Of a DNA stretch of 64,000 nt, positions 52,398-60,720 are shown piece after piece. Source of the DNA: Bdellovibrio sp047344985 (GTDB lineage Bacteria; Bdellovibrionota; Bdellovibrionia; Bdellovibrionales; Bdellovibrionaceae); NCBI RefSeq assembly GCF_047344985.1, contig NZ_CP178861.1:682001-746000 (forward strand), given 5' to 3'. Each line of letters opens with the position of its first letter. The stretch's first letter is position 1. The notes beneath the pieces were generated by a model, which was not told the DNA's origin, made no database searches, and saw only the letters and a program-made list of their open reading frames with translations. A program made the translations under genes and the position numbers.

Positions 52398-53387
52398 TTA
52401 CTTATAGTCAAGTTCCTTGATGATACGTTGAGCAGCTGGAACTTGCTCACCGATCACAGACCAGTTTGTCGCGTCCGCTTTGAAAGTACCCCAGTCTTTG
52501 ATCAACGTGTTCGGAGTCACACCCAAAGCTGCTGGATATTCCAAGTGGCTAGAAGACAAGTGAAGTTGCGCAGGTTCTTGCAACATCAAAGAGATGAACT
52601 CTTGCGCAAGAGCCGCTTTTTGTGAGTACTTCACGATACCGATACCAGAACCATTGACGTGAACGCCTGTGGTGTCTTGGTTTGCAAAAAGAGGTTTGAT
52701 CGGGAAGTTCGGATTTTGTTGAACCATGCCCGCAAGATAGTAAGTGTTTGCAATACCTACATCACAGATGCCGTTTGCCATCGCCGTCATCATCGCTGTG
52801 TCATTCGGGAAAACATCAACGGCCAAATTATCAAGGATGCCAGACATGATGTTTTTTGCTTGCGCTTCACCTTTGTGGTGAACAAGGCTCGCAATCAATG
52901 CCACGTTGTAAGTGCCTTTAGAAGTTCTCATGCACACGCGACCCGCCCATTTAGCGTCAGCCAAGTCTTCGTAGTTAGAAAGCTCAGACGCTTTTACGCG
53001 AGAAGAATCGTAAACCAAAGTGCGTGCTCTGTAAGTCACAGCCACCCAGTGGTCATTTTGATCTTTCATCGCAGGAGCCACGCTTGATTTAACAGAGGCA
53101 TTTGTCAACGGTTGCAAAAGACCTTTGTTTGTAAGATCAGACAAGAAAACGAGGTCTTTAGTGAAAATAAGATCCGCAGGAGTTGCTGCGCCTTCTGTCT
53201 GAAGTTGTGCAAGAACGTCCGCATAAGCTTTTTCAACGATAACAACGTCAACGCCTTTTTCAGCTTTGAATTGATCTGCGAGAGGTTGAAGACGCGCCGT
53301 CGGGCGGTCTGTGTAGATAGTCAATGTTTCCGCTTGAGCGGCCACTGTAGAAACAGTCAAGAGAAGAGCTGCTACTAGCAATTTCAT
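52398..53387 (-). CDS. Periplasmic iron(III)-binding protein (FbpA/FutA-like)
   Basis: 329 aa, signal peptide ends at AQA. LTIYTDRPTARLQPLADQF, the ADLIFTKDLVFLSDL segment and NTYYLAGMV (paired tyrosines that bind ferric iron) match ABC-type ferric binding proteins. No permease or ATPase gene adjoins, but a FecA-like receptor follows in the same operon, which is an unusual pairing. AAGGAGT precedes the ATG. Confidence 0.9.
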   Translation of the reverse strand: MKLLVAALLLTVSTVAAQAETLTIYTDRPTARLQPLADQFKAEKGVDVVIVEKAYADVLAQLQTEGAATPADLIFTKDLVFLSDLTNKGLLQPLTNASVKSSVAPAMKDQNDHWVAVTYRARTLVYDSSRVKASELSNYEDLADAKWAGRVCMRTSKGTYNVALIASLVHHKGEAQAKNIMSGILDNLAVDVFPNDTAMMTAMANGICDVGIANTYYLAGMVQQNPNFPIKPLFANQDTTGVHVNGSGIGIVKYSQKAALAQEFISLMLQEPAQLHLSSSHLEYPAALGVTPNTLIKDWGTFKADATNWSVIGEQVPAAQRIIKELDYK

Positions 53388-53523
53388 CTAAAACTCCTTG
53401 TTTGTGAGCTGCTGAGATATCCAATGTGAGAAGCGAGCACAATCTTTCTATGGTTTATCCGCGTAAATGAAAAAGCATTGAAGATGAAAGTGAATTGAGA
53501 ATATGATGCGGAGAGGAGTTTTT

Positions 53524-55206
53524 ATGAAGTCTCTAATAATAATGTCTCTCTTTCTATCCTTAGGCGCCTATGCACGTTTGTCTGACGGAAAAGCCACACT
53601 TCAAGTCGAAAAAACGAAATTAGTCGGCCACGTAGCTGCAGGTTTTCACTTTAATAAAGAGGCTCCGGCAAGTCTGATGGTCGCAGGCCAAGAAAGCACC
53701 CCTGTTAAGAAAGAAGAAAAAGAATTGATCTTTGATCTTAGCAAAGCCGAAGGTAAATCTTTCCAAGTGAGTTTTTATGTCTGTGATGACAAAAAAACTG
53801 TCTGTGAAGAACATAAATACGATTACATGTTAAAATCCGGTAAATTGTTGGCAGGCGCAGGCAGTGCGGTAGCGTCGGCTAGTGTTCAGGCTTCTCAAGA
53901 AAAATCCGTGAAATCAGATAAAGTGCATATGAATTCTCATGGCTTTATCGAGAACAATATCGAAGCAGCCCTCAAGAAAGCCGACAAAGAGAAAAAACTG
54001 GTTTTGGTAGATTACGGTGCTCCTTGGTGCCCAGCGTGCGTTCGCCTCGAAACAGAAGTGTTCGGCACAAAAGAGTTTAAAGGTGCGACAAAAAAGCTAG
54101 TGAAGGTGGCGCTCAATTCAGACCTCGCTGCGAATAAGGCTTTCGGTGATAAATATCAAATCAAAGCCCTCCCGACACTTTTGATTTTGAACGCGCAAGG
54201 TGAGGAACTTTATCGCAGCCTGGATTTCAAACCGGCGAAGAGTCTTTCTCAAGAACTGACGGTGGCTTTAAAGAAAACAACATCCTTGGTAGAACTCGAA
54301 AAGCAAGCGGAAGCCGGAGATCGCACAGCACAAATGAAAATGGCCGAGAATGCTTTCAATAAGCTCGATATGGCAGCGGCTGTGAAATGGTATGAGAAGC
54401 TTCAAGATAAATCGGCTTTTTATGCTTATGCTGAAATGGGCTTGTGGGCTGAAAAAAATGAAAAAGATAAAAAAGACCGCGACGGTTACATTCAAGTTTT
54501 GAAGAAATGGATTGCGCAAGATCCGAATTCTTACACAGCAGCCTCCGCACGTAATGACCTGGCGGCACTTTATGCTGAAGACAAAAAAGGTCTGCCTGAA
54601 GACGTTAAGGCAGAGCTAAATAAAAACATGGAGCTTCTTCCAGCAATCGCGGGCTCAGCACAAAAGTCTCACGAGTTTTTTACCGCTTGGAGTGTTTCAG
54701 ATTTAAAGCCTTTTGAACAAGAAGAAGTGATGTCCGTATGGCTTTCCTCTGCAAAATCTTTAAAAAAGGATGACATTGCAAAACAAATCGTCACGCAGTT
54801 AAAAGATCTTCTGACGAAAAAAGATTTAAGTGCAAAACGTCCCGGCGAAATCATGACGGGCCAATCGTATTTCAGAACTGCGGGCATGAAAGCGGAAGAA
54901 GAAGCGTGGCTTGTGAAATTGGTGGAAGCGTATCCAGATACTTACGTTTATCACATGAGACTGGCGCGTTTTTACTCTCGTAACAAGGAACATGCGAAGG
55001 CTCTTCCAGAAGCAGTCAAAGCTGTCGAATTGGGGCCCGAGTGGCGCTTGCAAAACTTGCAACTTTTGGCGCAAACCCAAAAAGAGTTGAATCAAAAAGA
55101 AGAAGCTAAAAAATCCATTGAACGCGCATTGGCTTTGCCGGAAGCAAAGTTAGAAAGATATAAAAAGATCGCGCAATCGCTGGAAGAGCTTAAGAAAACT
55201 CTTTAA
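53524..55206 (+). CDS. Thioredoxin-fold/TPR protein, DsbD-like (560 aa)
   Basis: From ATG 53524 (GGAGAGGAG upstream). A signal peptide (LSLGAYA) is followed by a DsbD N-terminal-like module (about 22-105, C87-x6-C94), then a thioredoxin domain (about 140-245) with DYGAPWCPACVRLE (Cys169/172), and a TPR-like C-terminal half (about 270-560: ENAFNKLDMAAAVKWYEKLQ, AYPDTYVYHMRLARFY, AVELGPEWRLQNLQLLAQ). Probably handles disulphides of exported proteins in the periplasm. Its TAA stop overlaps the convergent gene by 4 bases. Confidence 0.85.
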   Translation: MKSLIIMSLFLSLGAYARLSDGKATLQVEKTKLVGHVAAGFHFNKEAPASLMVAGQESTPVKKEEKELIFDLSKAEGKSFQVSFYVCDDKKTVCEEHKYDYMLKSGKLLAGAGSAVASASVQASQEKSVKSDKVHMNSHGFIENNIEAALKKADKEKKLVLVDYGAPWCPACVRLETEVFGTKEFKGATKKLVKVALNSDLAANKAFGDKYQIKALPTLLILNAQGEELYRSLDFKPAKSLSQELTVALKKTTSLVELEKQAEAGDRTAQMKMAENAFNKLDMAAAVKWYEKLQDKSAFYAYAEMGLWAEKNEKDKKDRDGYIQVLKKWIAQDPNSYTAASARNDLAALYAEDKKGLPEDVKAELNKNMELLPAIAGSAQKSHEFFTAWSVSDLKPFEQEEVMSVWLSSAKSLKKDDIAKQIVTQLKDLLTKKDLSAKRPGEIMTGQSYFRTAGMKAEEEAWLVKLVEAYPDTYVYHMRLARFYSRNKEHAKALPEAVKAVELGPEWRLQNLQLLAQTQKELNQKEEAKKSIERALALPEAKLERYKKIAQSLEELKKTL

Positions 55207-56018
55207 GACGGATTCACAACAGGCTCTGGCGGCGGAGCCTCTTTGTTAAGACAAGCTTCAAGAAAGCTTTTCACAAGAGGTTCCGACGAAAGAAAGTGCT
55301 CTTCAAAGTCTTTATGAAATTCCGGATGCCATTGCACGCCGACGAAAAAACGATCCTTGCTGCTGCTAAACGCTTCAATCAATCCATCCGACGACGTCGC
55401 TTCCACTTGCAAACCGTCACCCAGTTTTTTAATTCCCTGATGATGAATAGAAACTATTTCTCCGCCGTGGGAATACATCTTAGAAAGTTTTCCGCCGGGC
55501 TCAATTTCCACGCTGTGCGTGAGGTGATCGTAAAGTTCCGCCTTATAATGCGCGACTTTGTCAGGCCTTTGCGTGGGGAGATCTTGAAAAAGAGTTCCAC
55601 CCTTAAAAACATTCATCAGTTGAAAACCACGGCAAATTCCCAGGACGGGTTTATTTCTTTTCGCAAATGCTTTTAAAAGTTTCATTTCATAGCGATCGCG
55701 CACAGGATCCAGCCGTTGCTTCTCCATCGCAGGAATAGGTTCTTCACCATACAAAGACGGCGAAATATCTACACCACCTTGCAGGACCAAACCATCTAAA
55801 ACTTCCGCATATTGATCGACGTTGAGATCTTCTTTGTTTAAAAGAGATTCGGACTCCAGAGAAGGAACCATAAATACCAAGGCGCCGTGTTTAGAAATCA
55901 AGTGCGCAAGGTTTTGCTCAAGGTATTGAATAGTTTTTCCGCGGGCTTCAAAGCCCTCAGGAGCTTCATGCAAAATACGTGGAGAAAGGCCAATCAGAAG
56001 AGGTTTGCTTGTTTCCAT
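55203..56018 (-). CDS. Class I glutamine amidotransferase-like hydrolase (PuuD/peptidase C26)
   Basis: 271 aa, cytoplasmic. LDGLVLQGGVDISPSLYG, VLGICRGFQLMNV (catalytic Cys in GICRG), the IVSIHHQGIKKL section and VGVQWHPEFH (His-Glu). This is the gamma-glutamyl-gamma-aminobutyrate hydrolase/PuuD type. Tail is Pro-rich (EAPPPEPVVNPS). It likely hydrolyses gamma-glutamyl compounds; exact substrate not known. Confidence 0.9.
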   Translation of the reverse strand: METSKPLLIGLSPRILHEAPEGFEARGKTIQYLEQNLAHLISKHGALVFMVPSLESESLLNKEDLNVDQYAEVLDGLVLQGGVDISPSLYGEEPIPAMEKQRLDPVRDRYEMKLLKAFAKRNKPVLGICRGFQLMNVFKGGTLFQDLPTQRPDKVAHYKAELYDHLTHSVEIEPGGKLSKMYSHGGEIVSIHHQGIKKLGDGLQVEATSSDGLIEAFSSSKDRFFVGVQWHPEFHKDFEEHFLSSEPLVKSFLEACLNKEAPPPEPVVNPS

Positions 56019-56049
56019 ATTAAAATCTTGAACCTCAAAAAAAGCACTG

Positions 56050-56931
56050 TCAAATTTCTTGGGTTTTTTTGACTTTAAGAAGCTTCATCAGCGTTTGAGC
56101 GTCCTCTGGCGCCCGGACTTTGATATCGTTGTCGAAATAGACATAGACGTCTCTTTGTCGTTTCTCGACGGGGAGATCGACAACATTCAAAGCATCTTTT
56201 GGAAGTTTTCCTTTGGACCAGATTTTAATTCGGTCGGCCCACCAATTCAGGGTTTCAATATCGTAACCGCTTTTGTAAATCTCCTCATCGCCGTGCAGAC
56301 GTAAGTATAAAAAATCAGCGGTGACATCTTCGATATAGGGCCATTTCCCGGCCGTATCGGCGAAAACAATTGCGATGTTGTATTTGCGAACAAGCTCAAT
56401 AAAAAACGGATTTTCAAAACTGTGATGGCGGATTTCAATCGCGTGCCGCAATTCACGGGATTGTTTGCGAAGAGCCGCGGGATATTCAGGTGAAAAGCGG
56501 TCAGATTTGTCAGAAAGTTTTGCAGCTTCTGAAAACGTGCGTGGTAAAAGTTTAAAAAATGTTTCTAATCGTTCTTCATTGTAAAGAAAGCTCGGCGGGA
56601 ACTGCCAAAGAAAACATCCCAGTTTGTGATCGAGATACAGAACGCCTGACGCAAAGAAATTTGCCAAAGGCATTTCGATCTCACGCAAACGGCGAATGTG
56701 CGTAATGTACTGGGGACCTTTGACGGAAAAAACAAAATCCTTCGGCGTTTCTGAATACCAGCGTTGATATGATTCCGGTTTTTGATAGTGATAGAATGAG
56801 CCATTGATTTCAATGGAAGAAACCTGTCTGCTGGCATAGGCGAGTTCTTTTTTCTGCGGAAGATCTGCGGGATAAAAGATCTTTCTCCACGGAGGATAAA
56901 GCCAACCTGAAATGCCGATTCTGATTTCCAT
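56050..56931 (-). CDS. DUF72 family protein
   Basis: 293 aa. GISGWLYPPWRKIFYP and SIEINGSFYHYQKPESYQRW are the DUF72 signature; FVFSVKGPQYITHIRRL and AIEIRHHSFENP continue the TIM-barrel-like core. Function in the family is unproven. Same strand as the amidase gene downstream (31-base gap). Confidence 0.9.
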   Translation of the reverse strand: MEIRIGISGWLYPPWRKIFYPADLPQKKELAYASRQVSSIEINGSFYHYQKPESYQRWYSETPKDFVFSVKGPQYITHIRRLREIEMPLANFFASGVLYLDHKLGCFLWQFPPSFLYNEERLETFFKLLPRTFSEAAKLSDKSDRFSPEYPAALRKQSRELRHAIEIRHHSFENPFFIELVRKYNIAIVFADTAGKWPYIEDVTADFLYLRLHGDEEIYKSGYDIETLNWWADRIKIWSKGKLPKDALNVVDLPVEKRQRDVYVYFDNDIKVRAPEDAQTLMKLLKVKKTQEI

Positions 56932-56959
56932 TTTTTAAAAGTAACTGATTTGAAAATAA

Positions 56960-56985
56960 AAAACCCGCAGAATGCTGCGGGTTTT
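56960..56985 (-). terminator. Rho-independent terminator for the DUF3011 gene
   Basis: AAAACCCGCAG/CTGCGGGTTTT around AATG. On the minus strand a long T-run follows, so it terminates the 57.0-57.4 kb gene. Confidence 0.88.
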
Positions 56986-57010
56986 CGATTTGTAAGAATG
57001 TATTCACCAA

Positions 57011-57442
57011 TTAGTACTGATGAACAATTTCAAACGTGGCGCTGCAACCACGGTCAACCCAAATGCGATTGCCGTAAACGCCTGTTGTGCGTCCCCAGAT
57101 GCAAGCATCGTAAGAATGCTGAGCCCAGATGCGGATTTCAACAAGTCTGTAGTCGTTGAAGTAGCACTCGTTATAACGGTAGTTATAAGACGTGCATGTC
57201 ACATGCTCATACGAATAATTTGGTGGTGGTGGATACGGAGGATAGCCTGGATTTGGACGTGGCTCTGGGCGAGGATCAGGGCGCACAGGTCCCGGACCTG
57301 GATAAGGATCAGGACGACCTGGAGGACGAGGTCCCGGTCTTACATAAGAGGTATCCGCGTTATTCATGTTGTCATTGATATCGGCATGCGCCAATGGTGC
57401 CAAACCGCACACGATTAGCAAAGCCAAGAACATATTTTTCAT
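57011..57442 (-). CDS. Secreted Pro-rich DUF3011 protein
   Basis: 143 aa with a signal peptide ending LAHA. A proline-arginine-glycine region (RPGPRPPGRPDPY... about residues 35-75) is followed by a DUF3011-like domain: VTCTSYNYRYNEC, VEIRIWAQHSYDACIWG and GNRIWVDRGCSATFEI with four Cys. DUF3011 is found in secreted proteins of many Gram-negatives, function unknown. Monocistronic, flanked by terminators. Confidence 0.85.
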   Translation of the reverse strand: MKNMFLALLIVCGLAPLAHADINDNMNNADTSYVRPGPRPPGRPDPYPGPGPVRPDPRPEPRPNPGYPPYPPPPNYSYEHVTCTSYNYRYNECYFNDYRLVEIRIWAQHSYDACIWGRTTGVYGNRIWVDRGCSATFEIVHQY

Positions 57443-57554
57443 TTTTCCCCCAAGAAAAGTGTCAATGTGGCTCTTTTTTTATTTGTACCAAATATTGTGC
57501 ACAAATGATGCCGAAAAAATCGGTGTCGTGAAGGGACCTGTCAAAAAACGAAAA

Positions 57555-57586
57555 AAAAGCTCAGAGGATTTCTCCACTGAGCTTTT
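57555..57586 (-). terminator. Rho-independent terminator after the lpd gene
   Basis: AAAAGCTCAG/CTGAGCTTTT around a 12-base loop; on the minus strand a long T-run follows, just beyond the lpd stop. Confidence 0.88.
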
Positions 57587-57610
57587 GCAAAGAACATTTT
57601 ATTTCAAGAA

Positions 57611-59038
57611 CTACTTATTAAGTGGCTTTTGAATGATGTGGATCGCGTGACCCAAAGTCGCTTCAGCTGCTTCCATCATTGTTTCACCCAATGTTGGGTG
57701 AGGGTGGATAGAAAGAGCAAGATCTTCAATGCGTGCACCCATTTCGATGGCAAGCACAGCTTCAGAGATCAAATTCGAAGCTTCAGGACCCACGATGTGA
57801 ACGCCCAACAAAACATGTGTTTTCTTGTCAGCGATCATTTTCACGAAGCCATCTGTTTCCATCATGCTCACGGCACGACCGTTCGCTGCGAATGGGAAAC
57901 GAGACACCAAAAGATCTGTGTGACCTTTCGCTTTTGCTTCAGCTTCTGTCATACCTGCAGATGCGATTTCTGGATCTGTGAAGACAACAGCTGGAACTGT
58001 TTTCGCATCGTAAACGCGGTTGTGACCTGCGATCACTTCAGCCACAAGAACACCTTCGTGAGACGCTTTGTGTGCCAACATTGGTTGTCCTGCGATATCG
58101 CCGATAGCAAAAATGTTTTGAACATTTGTTCTGCGTTGAGCGTCTACTTTGATAAATCCACGCTCATCCACAGCGATGCCAGCCGCTTTCAAGTTTGCTT
58201 GGTCTCCGTTAGGACGACGACCGACAGTCACAAGAATCTTGTCGCACTTAACGACTTCATCTTTACCGTTGATTTCAACAGTGACTTCGTAGCCGTCTTT
58301 CACTTTTTTCTGACCTTTGGCTTTTGCACCGTACATGATGTTCACGCCAGCTTTGTTCAACTTACGAACAACGATCTGTGCGCAATCTGGATCAACAACG
58401 CCTGCAAGCAAGGAAGCTTGAGCTTCGATCACAGTCACTTCTGTGCCCAATTTTCTGAGGTAAGAAGAAATCTCAAGCCCAATATAACCACCGCCGATAA
58501 CAGCGATGCGTTTTGGAATCGTATCAAATGCCAAAGCGCCTGTAGATGAACAGATATCTTTTTCATCAAATTTGAAACCAGGGATTTCAATCGGACGAGA
58601 ACCTGTTGCCACGATGAAGTACTTCGCTTGAACAGACTCAGTCCCCGCAGAGGATTTCACTGTGATTTCTTTAGAAGTTTTAAATTCAGCATCACCTTTT
58701 AGAACAGTAACGCCATAACCTTTAAGAAGTTGGCTCACTCCGCCTGACATTTTGTCAGACACAGATTGTTTCCACTTCACAAGCTGTTTCATATCAACGT
58801 CGATGCCGCCTTTGATATTCAAGCCCATTTCTTTGAAATTATGTTGAGCTTTGTGCAAAAGGTGAGTCGCCGTGATCATGGCTTTAGAAGGAATACATCC
58901 TACGTTTAAGCACACGCCACCCAAGAATTCTCTTTCAACGACAGCTGTTTTAAATCCAAGTTGTGCAGAGCGGATGGCAGCAACATAACCGCCAGGACCC
59001 GCACCAATTACTACTACGTCAAAATTTTGCGCTGCCAT
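57611..59038 (-). CDS. lpdA: Dihydrolipoyl dehydrogenase (E3)
   Basis: 475 aa. Oxidises dihydrolipoyl groups of 2-oxoacid dehydrogenase complexes with FAD and NAD+. Seen: VIGAGPGGYVAAIRSAQLG, GGVCLNVGCIPSK (redox-active Cys pair C-x4-C), GGGYIGLEISS (NAD site), FAIGDIAGQPMLAHKASHEG and HPHPTLGE (catalytic His-Glu). Starts 1 base before the E2 stop (coupled). Third gene of the lipA-E2-E3 operon. Confidence 0.96.
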   Translation of the reverse strand: MAAQNFDVVVIGAGPGGYVAAIRSAQLGFKTAVVEREFLGGVCLNVGCIPSKAMITATHLLHKAQHNFKEMGLNIKGGIDVDMKQLVKWKQSVSDKMSGGVSQLLKGYGVTVLKGDAEFKTSKEITVKSSAGTESVQAKYFIVATGSRPIEIPGFKFDEKDICSSTGALAFDTIPKRIAVIGGGYIGLEISSYLRKLGTEVTVIEAQASLLAGVVDPDCAQIVVRKLNKAGVNIMYGAKAKGQKKVKDGYEVTVEINGKDEVVKCDKILVTVGRRPNGDQANLKAAGIAVDERGFIKVDAQRRTNVQNIFAIGDIAGQPMLAHKASHEGVLVAEVIAGHNRVYDAKTVPAVVFTDPEIASAGMTEAEAKAKGHTDLLVSRFPFAANGRAVSMMETDGFVKMIADKKTHVLLGVHIVGPEASNLISEAVLAIEMGARIEDLALSIHPHPTLGETMMEAAEATLGHAIHIIQKPLNK

Positions 59039-60690
59039 TAGATTAGCTCCACCAACATTTTACCTGGGTTTTCAATACGAGCGATAAATGCTGCCAAGAA
59101 ACGAGCCGCAACCGCGCCGTCGATCAAACGGTGGTCCGCTGTCATTGTGTAGTTCATCACTTTGATCGCTTTCAACTGGCCATCTTTGATAACCGGTTTT
59201 TCATCGATCTTGTACATACCAAGAATCGCCACTTCAGGATGGTTGATCACTGGAGTTGCATAAGTGCCGCCGATAGAACCGATGTTTGTCACAGTGATAG
59301 TTGCACCCTTCATTTCATCTGGTTTCAATTTACCGTCACGCGCACGCTTAGAAAGATCCAAGATCTCTTTAGAAATTTCCAAGATGGATTTTTGGTCTGC
59401 ATTCTTGATTACAGGAACAACAAGTCCGTTTGGAGTGTCCGCTGCAAAACCAAGATTGAAGTATTTTTTGTAAACGATTTCACCAGCCGCATCGTCGATA
59501 GACGCATTGAACATTGGGAATTCGCGGATTGTCGCGATCAAAGCCTTCATCACGATTGGAAGATAAGTGATCTTCGTTCCGTGTTTCTCTGCATGCTCTT
59601 TCAAAGATTCACGCATCGCCACCATCGCATCCACTTTCGCTTCATCCATAATAGTGAAGTGAGGGATCACGTGTTTAGAACGTTGCATGTTTTCAGCAAT
59701 CTTCTTACGGATACCAACAAGAGGGACGCGCTCTTCAGCCGCACCCGCAGGTCCTTGGTAAGAAGGTTTAAGAATCGACATACCCGGAGCCGCAGGAGCT
59801 TTTGCTGATACTGGAGCCGCGCCGCCACCTTTAGCAGACAATACATCTTCACGAGTCACGCGACCCGCAAGACCTGATCCACCCAAAGAGTTGATATCAA
59901 CACCCATTTCACGCGCCAAACGACGAGTCGCTGGAGTTGCCAAAACTTTTGAATCAGCGACAGGCGGGAATATCGCGCCGGGCGCAGGATGTGCAGCAGC
60001 GACAGCTGCGGAACTGGACTGAATCGGAGCATGAGCCGCCGCAAAGTTTGCGTGTGCAGAAGCAGGAACTTCACGTTGTGCACCCGCTGGAGCTTGAGGA
60101 GCTGGAGCCGCAGCACCTGCGCCACCTTCAAGCGTGATCATTGTTGAACCAACTTTAACCACATCACCAGATTTGAATTTTAAATCTTTAACCACACCAG
60201 CTACTGGAGTTGGAACCTCAACAGTTGCTTTGTCAGTCAAAACTTCTGCAATCGCTTGATCTGCTTTGACAGAGTCGCCTGGTTTTACCAACCATTTTAC
60301 CAATTCACCTTCAGTAACACCTTCTCCCAATTCTGGAAGTTTAATATCTTGAACTTTGCCGTCACCCGCTGCAGGAGCTGCCGCTTGAGGAGCCGATGCC
60401 GTTGGTGCTGCAGGTTTAGAAGCTGCTGCCGCTGGAGCAGAAGCTGTTGCGCCTGCGCCATCTAGAGTGATCATCGTTGCTCCGACTTTCACAACATCGC
60501 CTGATTTAAATTTCAAATCTTTAACCACGCCAGCGACTGGAGATGGAACCTCAACAGTTGCTTTGTCAGTCAATACTTCAGCGATAGGTTGATCTGCTTT
60601 TACAGAGTCACCTGGTTTTACCAACCATTTTACCAATTCACCTTCTGTAACACCTTCGCCAAGTTCGGGCAGTTTTACGTCAGTTGCCAT
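59038..60690 (-). CDS. aceF: Dihydrolipoamide acyltransferase (E2) with two lipoyl domains
   Basis: 550 aa. Two lipoyl domains (5-76 and 116-187), each with TDK lysines (43 and 154) for lipoylation, are almost identical. Ala/Pro linkers follow, an E3-binding domain (about 250-285: TRRLAREMGVDINSLGGSGLAGRV) and the catalytic domain (319-550) with GIRKKIAENMQRSKHVIPHFT and TADHRLIDGA. It belongs to the pyruvate or branched-chain type; the E1 genes are not in the window. Transcribed after lipA. Confidence 0.94.
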   Translation of the reverse strand: MATDVKLPELGEGVTEGELVKWLVKPGDSVKADQPIAEVLTDKATVEVPSPVAGVVKDLKFKSGDVVKVGATMITLDGAGATASAPAAAASKPAAPTASAPQAAAPAAGDGKVQDIKLPELGEGVTEGELVKWLVKPGDSVKADQAIAEVLTDKATVEVPTPVAGVVKDLKFKSGDVVKVGSTMITLEGGAGAAAPAPQAPAGAQREVPASAHANFAAAHAPIQSSSAAVAAAHPAPGAIFPPVADSKVLATPATRRLAREMGVDINSLGGSGLAGRVTREDVLSAKGGGAAPVSAKAPAAPGMSILKPSYQGPAGAAEERVPLVGIRKKIAENMQRSKHVIPHFTIMDEAKVDAMVAMRESLKEHAEKHGTKITYLPIVMKALIATIREFPMFNASIDDAAGEIVYKKYFNLGFAADTPNGLVVPVIKNADQKSILEISKEILDLSKRARDGKLKPDEMKGATITVTNIGSIGGTYATPVINHPEVAILGMYKIDEKPVIKDGQLKAIKVMNYTMTADHRLIDGAVAARFLAAFIARIENPGKMLVELI

Positions 60691-60720
60691 GTTGAGAAAG
60701 TCCTTTCTGCATTTAGATAT

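Noticed and set aside
53400..53502. Possible Fur box between the FbpA-like gene and the thioredoxin-TPR gene
   Set aside because: The A/T-rich stretch has GATGAAAGTGAATTGAGAAT-like repeats but a poor match to the Fur consensus; not reported as a feature.
57629..58549. Open reading frame of 306 codons antisense to lpdA
   Set aside because: It lies wholly inside the well-supported dihydrolipoyl dehydrogenase gene on the other strand, with a His/Cys/Phe-rich composition typical of antisense frames and no ribosome-binding site or family match.
59131..59808. Open frame of 225 codons antisense to E2
   Set aside because: Lies within the conserved catalytic region of E2; His/Arg/Phe-rich shadow frame.
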